A stretch of DNA of 64,000 nt from AG25 sp035518815 (GTDB lineage Bacteria > Gemmatimonadota > Gemmatimonadetes > Gemmatimonadales > GWC2-71-9), in contig DATIXG010000082.1 of NCBI GenBank assembly GCA_035518815.1, forward strand, positions 1-64,000, given 5' to 3'. Shown here piece after piece: positions 18,754 through 26,924 of this stretch. Each line of letters opens with the position of its first letter. Position 1 is the stretch's first letter. The translations under genes and the position numbers were made by a program. The notes below the pieces were generated by a model. The model was not told where the DNA came from. It made no database searches and saw only the letters and a program-made list of their open reading frames with translations.

Positions 18754-21021
18754 CTACGGCATGAACGTCGGGGTCACCATGTATTCGGGGCCGGTGCTCG
18801 GCAGAGCGACCGCGGTGCTCCCCGGCGCCGTGGGCTGCACGTACACCCGGAAGAAGGGCTTGTTGTTCACCTGCACGCTGGCGACGAGGGCCAGCAGATC
18901 ACCCGCCGGCGAGACGCCGAAATCCGCGATTGTCAGGTCGGCGCCCGTCAGCGGGGTCGACCGACCGCTCGCGAGGTCCGCCTTGACGACCTGCGTGATC
19001 GGCCGGCCGTTTTCCTTGGCGCTGACGAGGTAGGTGAGCCCGCCATCGCGCAGGAAATGCGGAGAGGTCGCCTTGCTCCCGCCGGTGAGGCGCGTGAACG
19101 CCCGCTGGTTCGAGCCGTCCTTCGCCATCAACCAGATGTTCGAGCCGCCGTCGCGCGTGGAGACGAAGGCAATGGTCTCACCGTCGAACGACACGGTCGG
19201 GAGCAAGTTTGCCGCCGGCTCCTGGGTCAGCTGGGTCGCCTCACCACCGCTGATGCGTTGCGCCCAGATCTGCCCGTGTCCGGTGCGATCACTTTGGAAG
19301 ACGAGCGAGGCGCCGTCCGGCGTGAACTGAGGGTGTGCGTCCGACCCGGCCCCCTTCGTCACCCGCACCGCGCCGGTGCCGTCTGCGTCCATGACGTACA
19401 GGGCGGGCCGGCCCCCGGCGCGCGTCGAGCTGAACGCGATGCGCGAGCCGTCGGGCGAGAAGGCAGGCTCCGTGACTTCGGTCGAGTCATCGCCGACCCG
19501 CCGCAGCTGCGTCAGGCTCGAGCGCTCGACCGCGTAGAGCTGGAAGCGGCCCGAGCGCGAGCTGACGAACGCGACCTCGCCCTGCACGAACACCTCAAGC
19601 GTCGCGCGCATGCCGCCGGGCGCCGTGGCCGTGAGCACCGCGTGGCCGTAGCCCGTACTGGTGATCGTCCCGTCCTCCGCCGCGGTCGCGACCTGCGGAT
19701 TGTCGGACGTCCACACCAGGTTGCTCGCCGGGCCGACCGTCGCGCCAGCCTCGTCCATGTAGGTCGCCCGCACCGGGTAGCGACGGTTGAGCGGCAGCCC
19801 GATCCTGGAAGTCGAGAGCTTCACCGCCGCCGCGATCACGCGCACCGTCCACGTGACCGCGAGGCCGGGACCCGGCCCCCTGGCGACGAGCTGCGTCCTG
19901 CCCGGTGCCCTCGCCGTGAGCTGGCCGGTCACCGCGTCGAACGTCGCGATGCTCGAGTCGACCACCGACCACCGGAGCGGCGCCTCAGGCACGGGCGTGC
20001 GGTCGGCGGCGAGCGCCTGCGCCTCGAACTTTGCGACGCCCAGGACGGGGAGCAGGACCGTGTCCTGCCACCGTGGACGCACGGCGAGGAGCTCCACGGG
20101 ACGATGCACCACAACCTCGACGCTCTTCGTCTCGAGCAGACCAGACACCGTGAGCGTGGCCTTGCCCGGATTCACGGCGGCGACAATGCCCGTCATGGTC
20201 ACCCGGGCGATGCTCGGATCGCTCGACACCCATTGCAGCACGATGGGGTTGATGACGCGGCCGGCCTGGGTAGGCACGGCCACATGCAGCGTGTCGGACT
20301 GCCCGGGGCTGATGATGATGGGCCCCTGTTCCTGAATGGCGAAGTCGGCCTGCTGCACGAGAATAGGCGCGGTGGCCGTCAGACCGCTCGCACTGGTGAC
20401 CTGAATCGTACCCTGCCCGGCGGCGAGGGCGATCACCACGCCGTTGGCGTCGACGCTCGCAATGTCGGGGCGCAGGGACTTCCACGTCACTCCGATGGGC
20501 GCTGCTGGCGAGCCGTCGTCTTTCAGGGCACGGGGTGAAGCTCGAACGTTCTCTGAAGGCAGGAGATAGATCGTCGGCGGCTCGATGCGGAGCTGGGTGG
20601 CCGGACCTGCCCCCGGCGGCTGGCCCGCGAGGGACATCTCAGACGCGGCACCCTGCGGTTGACCGCCTTGGGGAGCGGCGCTCGCGGATACGGGAGCGGC
20701 TCCGCCCACCACCTGCACGGCGGCCGTCCCCTTGCGCGTCCCGACGCGCGCTTCGATGATCGCCACCCCGTTTCCGACGCCGGTGACGTTGCCGTTGTTG
20801 TCCACCCGCGCGACCTGGATGTTGTTCGAGGACCACAGCACTTTCACGGTGGTGAGGACGTTGCCCGCGCGGTCGAACGCGGTAGCGAGCAGGCCGGAGC
20901 GCTCGCCCGCCCGCAGCGTCATGGAGGGCGGCGCCACCTGCACTTCTGTCACGTTTTGGGCAATGGCGGTGCCCGGAAGCGCTAACAGCAGCCCGACGCC
21001 AGCCCTGCAGAGACGGGTCAT
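18754..21021 (-). CDS. Secreted Big_2 Ig-like / PD40 (TolB-like propeller) surface protein
   Basis: A 755-residue exported protein (signal peptide ending T-A-I-A-Q). Roughly residues 22-470 hold about five bacterial Ig-like Big_2 domains, recognisable by repeats such as 'VLWSSNNIQVARVDNNGNVTG', 'DIASVDANGVV' and 'SIARVTMTGIV', each about 80-90 residues long. Residues 480-755 form a TolB-type beta-propeller with PD40 signatures: 'FSPDGSRIAFSSTRAGG', 'FTPDGASLVFQSDR', 'VSFDGETIAFVSTRDGG'. Such proteins are common on the surface of Gemmatimonadota; adhesion or ligand display is plausible but unproven. Confidence 0.85.
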   Translation of the reverse strand: MTRLCRAGVGLLLALPGTAIAQNVTEVQVAPPSMTLRAGERSGLLATAFDRAGNVLTTVKVLWSSNNIQVARVDNNGNVTGVGNGVAIIEARVGTRKGTAAVQVVGGAAPVSASAAPQGGQPQGAASEMSLAGQPPGAGPATQLRIEPPTIYLLPSENVRASPRALKDDGSPAAPIGVTWKSLRPDIASVDANGVVIALAAGQGTIQVTSASGLTATAPILVQQADFAIQEQGPIIISPGQSDTLHVAVPTQAGRVINPIVLQWVSSDPSIARVTMTGIVAAVNPGKATLTVSGLLETKSVEVVVHRPVELLAVRPRWQDTVLLPVLGVAKFEAQALAADRTPVPEAPLRWSVVDSSIATFDAVTGQLTARAPGRTQLVARGPGPGLAVTWTVRVIAAAVKLSTSRIGLPLNRRYPVRATYMDEAGATVGPASNLVWTSDNPQVATAAEDGTITSTGYGHAVLTATAPGGMRATLEVFVQGEVAFVSSRSGRFQLYAVERSSLTQLRRVGDDSTEVTEPAFSPDGSRIAFSSTRAGGRPALYVMDADGTGAVRVTKGAGSDAHPQFTPDGASLVFQSDRTGHGQIWAQRISGGEATQLTQEPAANLLPTVSFDGETIAFVSTRDGGSNIWLMAKDGSNQRAFTRLTGGSKATSPHFLRDGGLTYLVSAKENGRPITQVVKADLASGRSTPLTGADLTIADFGVSPAGDLLALVASVQVNNKPFFRVYVQPTAPGSTAVALPSTGPEYMVTPTFMP

Positions 21022-21030
21022 AGCGGCGCG

Positions 21031-21060
21031 AACCTAAGTGTTCGTAACTAGCGTTGTCAA
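21031..21060 (-). promoter_or_regulatory. Promoter-like element for the Big_2/PD40 gene, possibly leaderless
   Basis: On the minus strand: perfect TTGACA at 21060-21055, 18-nt spacer, TAGGTT (3/6) at 21036-21031. The ATG at 21021 is 9 nt further, and no ribosome binding site precedes it. Confidence 0.4.
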
Positions 21061-21233
21061 GCTAACTTGTCCGCTCGATGCCTCTCCGAGCGTGACCCGA
21101 CCGGCGGGCGGGAGCGGTTCGCGCGCTTGCGGGACGCCGCGCAGCGCCGCATGAACGCAGTCACTTGCGGGGAAGGTTTCGCGCGGTAAGCTATAGGCCA
21201 CGCCCACGGACAACCCTGCGGAGGAGAGATCCG

Positions 21234-21512
21234 ATGCTCGAGCAAGCCGACTTCTCGGAGAGTGGCTGGACAGGCCCCGGAATGATGGAGCCGATGATCC
21301 CATCGACGCCCGCTCAGCCCGCGGCGCCCATGTCCTCCCCGATGGCGGGGGAGTCGAGCATGGGTGCGTCCAAACCCAAGCGCAAGGCAAAGCCGAAAAA
21401 GAAGAAAGCCTCGCGCCCCAAGGCGAAAAAGAAGAAGCCCGCCAAGCGGGCGAAGGCGAAGGCCAAGAAGGGCAAGAAGGGCAAGCGGAAGTCGGCGCGC
21501 AAGCGTCGCTAG
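21234..21512 (+). CDS. Lysine/alanine-rich histone H1-like protein
   Basis: A 92-residue protein. The start ATG 21234 is fixed by a strong Shine-Dalgarno sequence (GGAGGAGAG, ending about 5 nt upstream). An acidic, Met/Pro-rich N-terminal third (residues 1-42) is followed by a long basic tail of K-K-K / A-K-A-K / K-G-K-K repeats ending R-K-R-R. The composition resembles eukaryotic histone H1 tails and bacterial HC1/AlgP-type nucleoid proteins. It probably binds DNA or RNA. No folded domain can be predicted. Confidence 0.7.
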   Translation: MLEQADFSESGWTGPGMMEPMIPSTPAQPAAPMSSPMAGESSMGASKPKRKAKPKKKKASRPKAKKKKPAKRAKAKAKKGKKGKRKSARKRR

Positions 21513-21530
21513 CAGCGTTTCACCACACAT

Positions 21531-21583
21531 CGCGGGAGCGTCTTTTGGGACGGCCACGGCCGGTTCCACGAGGCGCTCCCGCG
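21531..21583. other. Inverted repeat between the H1-like gene and the next lipoprotein gene
   Basis: Perfect 10-nt arms CGCGGGAGCG (21531-21540) and CGCTCCCGCG (21574-21583) flank a 33-nt centre that itself contains GGCC/GGCC self-pairing. No T-run follows, so an intrinsic terminator is doubtful; a structured 3' end or a processing site for the H1-like mRNA is possible. Confidence 0.4.
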
Positions 21584-21618
21584 CCACGTTTCCAACCGCC
21601 GGATCGGCGAGCGAGCGA

Positions 21619-22071
21619 GTGCGGCTGAATTGGGTGGTCGCGGCGCTGGTTGTTGCGGCGGGGTGCGCGGCGCCCCCTGCACCGAAAAGCGACCCGACGC
21701 GCGAGGTTGCCGCTGTCCTGGACCAAAGCGTCGTCGCATGGAATCACGGCGACCTCGCCGGGTTCATGAGCTCCTACGCGCGCGATACGCTCACGAGCTA
21801 CGTCTGGGGCGGGCACGTGCGGCACGGCTGGCAACAGCTGTACGACCACTATCAGACAAGCTATTTCGCGCCGGGGAAATCCCGCGACTCGCTGACATTC
21901 GATGAGGTGCGCGTGCGGCCGCTGACGAGCGATGTCGTGCTGTGCACGGCCCGGTTCGCCCTGCACCGTGGCGAGACAGTCGTCGCGAGCGGACCATTCA
22001 CACTGATCCTCGTGAAGCACGGCGACCGCTGGCAAATCATCTACGACCACACGTCGGCGGATCCGAAGTGA
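21619..22071 (+). CDS. SnoaL/NTF2-like (DUF4440-type) lipoprotein
   Basis: A 150-residue protein from GTG 21619, giving a lipobox V-A-A-G-C with the Cys near residue 16. The rest fits a cystatin-like NTF2 fold: 'VVAWNHGDLAGFMSSYARD', an aromatic segment around 'HYQTSYF', and a final beta-strand run 'GPFTLILVKHGDRWQIIYDHTS'. That pattern is typical of DUF4440/SnoaL proteins, which have no single function. The stop overlaps the amidohydrolase-like start (GTGA), so they form an operon. Confidence 0.75.
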   Translation: MRLNWVVAALVVAAGCAAPPAPKSDPTREVAAVLDQSVVAWNHGDLAGFMSSYARDTLTSYVWGGHVRHGWQQLYDHYQTSYFAPGKSRDSLTFDEVRVRPLTSDVVLCTARFALHRGETVVASGPFTLILVKHGDRWQIIYDHTSADPK

Positions 22072-23453
22072 CGACCGGCGAGGACTCGTCACGACCGCGT
22101 GGCGCCGTCCGCAGGGCCGCGGTCGTTGCGCTGTGCGTGGCCGCCGCGTGCGCACCGACCGGCGAGGGGGTAACCGCGCTCGAGGGCGCGACGCTGCTCG
22201 ATGGCTCGGGGGGCGCGCCCATCACCGGCTCGATCATCCTCGTCGAAGCAGGGCACATCAAGGCCGTGGCGCGAGCCGGCGAAGTGGACGTGCCGTCGGG
22301 CGCCGTGCACGTGAACGTCTCCGGCAAGACCATCATCCCCGGCTTGATCGACGCGCACGCCATGGTCGAGCGGTGGGCGGCGCTTCGCTACCTCGCGTGG
22401 GGCGTGACCACGGTCCGCGACTTCGGGGGAGCCGGGGATTCGGCGCTCGCGCTCAAGAACGAGCTGGGGCTCGGCACCACGCTCGGGCCGCGCATGTTCT
22501 CATCGGGCCAACCGATCGACGGCGACCCGCCGTTCGACGCGCGTGCCACCCGGGTCGCCACCGGCGCGGGCGCGCGCAAGGCGGTGGACCAGCTCGCAAT
22601 CGGGGGCGCCGACTACGTCGCGGTGTCGAGTGCCATCACCCCGGCGTTGCTGAAGCCCCTGCTCGAGGAGGCGACGACCCTGCGCCTGCCCATCGCGGCG
22701 CGGCCGGGACAGGTGGATGCGCTGACGTTCGCGCGGGCGGGTGCGCTGTCACTCGAGCAGCTGGCCGGCGTGGTGGGACTGGCCGCGCCCGACCCGACGC
22801 CGTTCACTCGCGCCTACGCGCAACCGGCGGGTGGGTGGACCGTGGAAGAGACGGCGTGGGGACTGCTCGACTCGGAGAGCGTGGCGCGCGCGGCGCGGAC
22901 GCTCGCCGCCGCGCGCGTGGCCGTGGTGCCGACCCTCACCGCGCACGAGATGCTCGCCCGCGCAAACGATCCCGCGCTGCTCGCGCGCCCCACCATGGAA
23001 GACGTGCCGGCAAACGCGGGGCACGTACGCGACATCGCCGCCCTGTTGCGGAGCACCGGCTGGGGACCCGGCGACTTCGCCGCGTTCCGGCGTGCCCGCC
23101 CGCGACAGGACCAGTTCGTGCGGGAGTTCGAGCGCGCTGGCGGGCTCGTGGCCGCAGGCAGTGGCGCCGCGGGCCCGTTGCTCGTCCCGGGCGCCGCCTT
23201 GCACGACGAGCTCGAGCAGCTCGTGCTCGCGGGATTCACTCCCCTCCAGGCGATCGGCGCCGCCACGCGCCGGGCCGCCCAGCTGCTCCGCGCCGACTCC
23301 CTCGGCCGCGTGGCGCCGGGGGCGGTGGCGGATCTGGTCACGTTGAATTCGAACCCGACGGACGACATCGCCGCCACGCGCGACATCGCGTGGGTCATGA
23401 CCCGCGGGCGGATCGTGTATCCCGATTCCTTGAGGAGCGCGTGGCGCCGGTGA
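22068..23453 (+). CDS. Amidohydrolase-family lipoprotein with a destroyed metal site (pseudoenzyme)
   Basis: A 461-residue exported protein (GTG 22068). The A-A-A-C-A-P lipobox-like segment suggests a lipoprotein. The overall pattern is that of COG1228-type amidohydrolases: 'GKTIIPGLIDAH', 'GVTTVRDFGG', 'GPRMFSSG', 'PTLTAHEML', 'ELEQLVLAGFTPLQAIGAATRRAA', 'GRVAPGAVADLVTL'. Every expected metal ligand but one is changed: HxH is H97-A-M99, the carbamylated Lys position is A185, the two His positions are R212 and Q231, and the Asp position is G366. The scaffold is intact, with no frameshift, so it is probably a maintained non-catalytic protein. Confidence 0.8.
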   Translation: MTTGEDSSRPRGAVRRAAVVALCVAAACAPTGEGVTALEGATLLDGSGGAPITGSIILVEAGHIKAVARAGEVDVPSGAVHVNVSGKTIIPGLIDAHAMVERWAALRYLAWGVTTVRDFGGAGDSALALKNELGLGTTLGPRMFSSGQPIDGDPPFDARATRVATGAGARKAVDQLAIGGADYVAVSSAITPALLKPLLEEATTLRLPIAARPGQVDALTFARAGALSLEQLAGVVGLAAPDPTPFTRAYAQPAGGWTVEETAWGLLDSESVARAARTLAAARVAVVPTLTAHEMLARANDPALLARPTMEDVPANAGHVRDIAALLRSTGWGPGDFAAFRRARPRQDQFVREFERAGGLVAAGSGAAGPLLVPGAALHDELEQLVLAGFTPLQAIGAATRRAAQLLRADSLGRVAPGAVADLVTLNSNPTDDIAATRDIAWVMTRGRIVYPDSLRSAWRR

Positions 23454-23457
23454 GGAC

Positions 23458-23778
23458 ATGACCCTCGGCCGCCTGGTTCTCGCGTGGCTCGTGGTGGCGG
23501 CGTGGTTTGTGGGCGCGGCCATGGTCCACGCCCGGCTCCTCACATCGCAGCAGCCGCCGTTACGAATCCTGGGATGGCGCGCCGGGGAGGCGCTGGTCGT
23601 CACGCTGATCGCTTCGCTCTGGTTCGACTCGCTCGGACACGGCGGATGGTGGCTCCTCTTTCTCCTCATCGGCGCGGTCGCCGCGATCGCGTCGCAGCCC
23701 GCGACGCTCGTCACGGCGTGTGTGGACCTCGCGCGCTACGTCGGCGCGGGCGCGCTCCTCGCCTGGAGACTCGGATAG
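23458..23778 (+). CDS. Small integral membrane protein of unknown function
   Basis: A 106-residue, very hydrophobic protein with about three or four transmembrane segments (residues 4-24, 46-60, 63-82 and 90-104). It begins 4 nt after the amidohydrolase-like gene and is likely co-transcribed. No known motif. Confidence 0.6.
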   Translation: MTLGRLVLAWLVVAAWFVGAAMVHARLLTSQQPPLRILGWRAGEALVVTLIASLWFDSLGHGGWWLLFLLIGAVAAIASQPATLVTACVDLARYVGAGALLAWRLG

Positions 23779-23795
23779 GGTATCTTCAGTAGACG

Positions 23796-24851
23796 ATGCC
23801 GCTTACATCCGCCACGATCCCACGCCTCACCTCGCTATCGCACGGCGCAGGATGCGCCTGCAAGCTCGGCCCGTCCGAGCTGGCGCAGGTACTCGCGCAC
23901 ATACCCGTCACCGCGGACCCCCGGATCCTGGTGGACGCCGCCACGCGCGACGATGCGGCGGTGTTTCAGGTGGCGCCCGACCGCGCGATCGTCGCGACCG
24001 TGGACTTCTTCACCCCCATCGTCGATTCGCCCTATCACTTCGGCCGGATCGCCGCGGCGAATGCATTCTCCGACCTGTACGCCATGGGCGCGACGCCGCT
24101 GTTCGGGCTGAATCTCGTCGGCTGGCCGCGCGACGCGCTCCCCTTCGAGCTGCTGGGCGAGGTGCTCCGCGGCGCGGCCGACATCGTGCGGGAGACCGGC
24201 GCGTTCGTGCTCGGCGGGCATTCGGTGGACGACCCCGAACCCAAGTTCGGCATGGTCGCCATCGGCGAAGCGCATCCGGACCGCGTGGTGACCAATGCGC
24301 GCGCCCGGCCCGGCGATGCCCTGGTTCTCACGAAACCGATCGGGACGGGCGTCCTGTCCACGGCGCTCAAACGCGATCTCGCCACGGAGGCGGAGATCGC
24401 TCCCGCAGTGGCCGCCATGACCACGCTCAATGCGGGCGCAGCGCGCGCCATGTTGGCCGTGGGCGTGCACGCCGCAACGGACGTGACGGGGTTCGGGCTA
24501 TTGGGTCACCTGAACAGCCTGCTACGCGCGAGCGGCGTCGCCGCCGAGCTGACGAGCGCGGCGGTACCCCTCCTGCCGCTCGCGCGCGAGCTGGCGGAGC
24601 GCGGCGCCGTGCCGGGGGGCTCGAAGCGCAATCAGCAGAGCGTGGCAGACGCGGTCCGGTTCGACTCGACGGTCGACCCGACGATGCGGCTGCTTCTCGC
24701 CGACGCGCAGACGTCGGGGGGGCTTCTGATCGCCGTTCCCGCCGAGCGTCTCGACACCCTCGTCGCCGCGCTCGGTCGCGAGCGGACGCCCGCGGCCGCC
24801 GTGATCGGCCGCGTCACGGCCGGCCCGGCCGGCCGCATCGACGTCCGCTAG
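23796..24851 (+). CDS. selD: Selenide, water dikinase (selenophosphate synthetase)
   Basis: A 351-residue SelD. The N-terminal catalytic segment is G-A-G-C20-A-C-K23, equivalent to the Cys17/Lys20 pair of the E. coli enzyme, so it uses Cys and not selenocysteine. ATP/Mg residues follow in 'RDDAAVF', 'ATVDFFTPIVD' and 'NAFSDLYAMGATP'; later motifs are 'TKPIGTGVL', 'ATDVTGFGLLGH' and 'ADAQTSGGLL'. It makes selenophosphate for selenocysteine or selenouridine. No selA, selB, selC or mnmH is in the window, so which pathway it serves is open. A TATCTT box ends 9 nt before the ATG and no Shine-Dalgarno sequence is visible. Confidence 0.95.
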   Translation: MPLTSATIPRLTSLSHGAGCACKLGPSELAQVLAHIPVTADPRILVDAATRDDAAVFQVAPDRAIVATVDFFTPIVDSPYHFGRIAAANAFSDLYAMGATPLFGLNLVGWPRDALPFELLGEVLRGAADIVRETGAFVLGGHSVDDPEPKFGMVAIGEAHPDRVVTNARARPGDALVLTKPIGTGVLSTALKRDLATEAEIAPAVAAMTTLNAGAARAMLAVGVHAATDVTGFGLLGHLNSLLRASGVAAELTSAAVPLLPLARELAERGAVPGGSKRNQQSVADAVRFDSTVDPTMRLLLADAQTSGGLLIAVPAERLDTLVAALGRERTPAAAVIGRVTAGPAGRIDVR

Positions 24852-24859
24852 AGGCGTGC

Positions 24860-25096
24860 GTGTCCCCGATCGAGGAGTTTCGCACGCTCTCACCCGACGC
24901 TCTGGACGCCCTGGAGCGCGCGGTGCGGGAACAGCGGCGCGTGGCGTTGCGGCGCCGCGGTACAGAGTACGTGGTCGTCGCGCTCCGCCTCGCGACAGAG
25001 AACCGTGACGAGCTGCTCGAGGGAAGGCTGCCGATGACGGGGGAGACGCTGGCGTTCCGGTTGCGGGATCTCGAGCGGTTCGCGGTGCTTCCCTAG
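24860..25096 (+). CDS. Small conserved-looking protein of unknown function
   Basis: A 78-residue protein from GTG 24860, between selD and a universal stress protein gene with 8-nt and 2-nt gaps. The N-terminal part is helical ('EEFRTLSPDALDALERAVREQ'); then come a basic strand 'RRVALRRRGTEYVVVAL' and a C-terminal 'LAFRLRDLERFAVL'. No metal or catalytic motif. Its codon use matches its neighbours, which supports it being real. Confidence 0.6.
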   Translation: MSPIEEFRTLSPDALDALERAVREQRRVALRRRGTEYVVVALRLATENRDELLEGRLPMTGETLAFRLRDLERFAVLP

Positions 25097-25098
25097 CG

Positions 25099-25842
25099 AT
25101 GTTCACGCGTCTTCTCGTGGGACTCGACGGGAGCCCGCGGGCCGACGTGGCGCTCGAGCAGGCCATCGTCTTGGGCAAGCGCTTCGGCAGCACCATCGTC
25201 CTCGTGCACGCGCGCGACGGCGGTCCAGTCGACGGAGCCACGCTGCTCGATCGCGGGCGCGAGCGGTTGGCGGCCGACGGCCTGGAAGGCGAGGTCGTCG
25301 AACAGAACGGGCCCGCGGACGAGGTCCTCGCGGTCGCCGCCGAGGGGGCCGACGCGGTGCTCGTCGGCCGACGCGGTCTGACGGCGACGAATCCGCTCGG
25401 GCGGAGCGTGACGGCGCTGATCCGGCGCGCCGAGCGGTGCGTCATTGTCTGCGCCGGACAGGCCACCGCGATGCGCAGCTGCGCGATCGCCTACGACGGC
25501 CGCGACGCGAGCCGGCATGCCCTCGACCTCGCGGTCCGATTCGCAAGCATCATGGGCGCTACAGTCCACGTGATCCATGCCGCGGACGCTCGCGACGCCG
25601 GGCTGCAGGTCGTCGGGATGGCGGAAGCCGCGCTCTCCATGCAGCGCGTGGCGTTCACGACGCACGTCGAGCCGGGTCAGCCCGGCGAGGTGATCGCGGC
25701 GGTGATCGCGCGCGTCGGGTGCGACGCGCTGTTCGCCGGGGCGCATCTCGAGCTGCCGGGTCGTGGAATGCCGGCCGTCCTCGTCTCACATGCGGAGGAA
25801 ATTCTGCGGCACGCCGTGATCCCCGTCGTCATTCAGCCCTGA
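25099..25842 (+). CDS. Tandem universal stress protein (UspA type)
   Basis: A 247-residue protein with two Usp domains. The first (about 3-117) starts 'LLVGLDGSPRADVAL' and the second (about 127-245) starts 'CAIAYDGRDASRHALDLAV'. The G-x2-G-x9-G-S/T nucleotide loop is recognisable in the first half as 'GRRGLTATNPLGRSVTALI' but not in the second, so ATP binding may be confined to one domain. Cytoplasmic stress role by family. Confidence 0.85.
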   Translation: MFTRLLVGLDGSPRADVALEQAIVLGKRFGSTIVLVHARDGGPVDGATLLDRGRERLAADGLEGEVVEQNGPADEVLAVAAEGADAVLVGRRGLTATNPLGRSVTALIRRAERCVIVCAGQATAMRSCAIAYDGRDASRHALDLAVRFASIMGATVHVIHAADARDAGLQVVGMAEAALSMQRVAFTTHVEPGQPGEVIAAVIARVGCDALFAGAHLELPGRGMPAVLVSHAEEILRHAVIPVVIQP

Positions 25843-25843
25843 C

Positions 25844-26422
25844 ATGGAGCCGGTCCGCGTGCTGGTCCACGCCGACGAGAGCTGCCTCGGCAACGGTACG
25901 GAGCCGCCCAATCCGGGCGGCAACGCGGCCCTGATCGAGGCGCCGGCAGGCGACAGCGTGGCGCGATGGGACTTCTTCGAGTGCTCGCCGAATACGACGA
26001 ATCAGAAGATGGCGCTCGCGGGAGCGATCGCGACGCTCGAATGGCTGCGGCGCCAATGGCAGCGGGCCCGGGTGGTCTACGTGTCCGACTCCGAGTATCT
26101 GATCAAGGGAATGAACTCCTGGGTGAAGGATTGGAAGGCGCGGGGATGGCGCCGCAAGGGCGGCGCGATCGAGAACCTCGAGCTGTGGCAGAAGCTGGAT
26201 CAGGCCGTGGTTGGCCACACCGTGGACTGGCAGTGGGTGCGGGGCCACGCCGGGCACCCGAAGAACGAATACGCGAACGCGCTCGCGATGCGCGCCGCCG
26301 AGCGCCAGGAGCGCTCGAACGGCCTGATTCCCTCCGGCTTCGACGCCTGGCTGGCGCAGGCGCGGGCCCGGGGATCCCTGACCACATACGATCCGGACCT
26401 GGAGCTCAATGAGCATCCCTAA
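25844..26422 (+). CDS. RNase HI-like protein lacking two catalytic carboxylates
   Basis: A 192-residue RNase H fold protein. The N-terminal 'HADESCLGN' matches the first strand and D11 of the D-E-D-D set; 'YVSDSEY' supplies D82, and 'VRGHAGHPKNE' supplies His135. The helix motif normally reading N-x-R-M-E-L has alanine (M-A57-L), removing the second carboxylate, and the last Asp is Asn145 (E-Y-A-N-A-L-A). A six-residue insertion separates C-L-G-N from P-G-G. Compared with E. coli RNase HI (155 aa) there is an extra C-terminal tail of about 35 residues. It overlaps the dCMP deaminase gene by 14 nt. Hybrid binding without cleavage, or altered metal use, are both possible. Confidence 0.8.
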   Translation: MEPVRVLVHADESCLGNGTEPPNPGGNAALIEAPAGDSVARWDFFECSPNTTNQKMALAGAIATLEWLRRQWQRARVVYVSDSEYLIKGMNSWVKDWKARGWRRKGGAIENLELWQKLDQAVVGHTVDWQWVRGHAGHPKNEYANALAMRAAERQERSNGLIPSGFDAWLAQARARGSLTTYDPDLELNEHP

Positions 26423-26912
26423 AGACGGCGTCGTCGCCAACACCCACGGTCTGAACATCCTCGACAACGGCACCGCAGCCCTGCCCGTCACGCGCATTCC
26501 GCTCTACGAGGTGTACATGCGCATGGCCGAGGAGTTGGCGAAGCGCTCGACGTGCGTCCGTCTCCAGGTTGGCAGCGTCATCACCGATCAGCGGCTCGAG
26601 AATGTGCTGGCGATCGGTTACAACGGGAACGCGCGCGGGCTGCCGAACAAGTGCGACTCGGCCGTGCCCGGGAGCTGCGGGTGCATCCATTCGGAGATGA
26701 ACGCGCTGGTGAAAGCGCCGGGCGCCACGCGCGACAAAGTGATGTTCATCAGCGCCTCGCCATGCGTGATGTGCGCCAAGCTGATCATCAATTCCGGGGT
26801 GACTCACGTCTTCTACCGGAAGGCATACCGGGACCCATCCGGGATCGAAGTCCTGGAACAAGGAGGCGTGGCGCCGGTCCTGTACGACAAGTGGGTGAAG
26901 GAATGGAGGTAA
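26409..26912 (+). CDS. dCMP deaminase-family protein
   Basis: A 167-residue zinc cytidine-deaminase-like protein. The zinc site is H94-S-E96 plus P118-C119-V-M-C122. The region before it (S-T-C-V-R-L-Q-V-G-S-V-I ... G-Y-N-G-N-A-R-G-L-P-N-K-C) is the dCMP deaminase pattern rather than that of tRNA or guanine deaminases. The product dUMP would feed the thymidylate synthase ThyX encoded at 36109, though the two genes are not in one operon. The start lies inside the RNase H-like gene. Confidence 0.85.
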   Translation: MSIPKDGVVANTHGLNILDNGTAALPVTRIPLYEVYMRMAEELAKRSTCVRLQVGSVITDQRLENVLAIGYNGNARGLPNKCDSAVPGSCGCIHSEMNALVKAPGATRDKVMFISASPCVMCAKLIINSGVTHVFYRKAYRDPSGIEVLEQGGVAPVLYDKWVKEWR

Positions 26913-26924
26913 GAACGGTGCTCC

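Noticed and set aside
21171..21197. TTGCGG ... TATAGG as a promoter for the H1-like gene
   Set aside because: Spacing is 21 nt, too long for a sigma70 promoter.
21165..21233. Longer N-terminus for the H1-like gene
   Set aside because: ATG 21234 has a perfect Shine-Dalgarno sequence; the upstream codons lack one and are Arg-rich.
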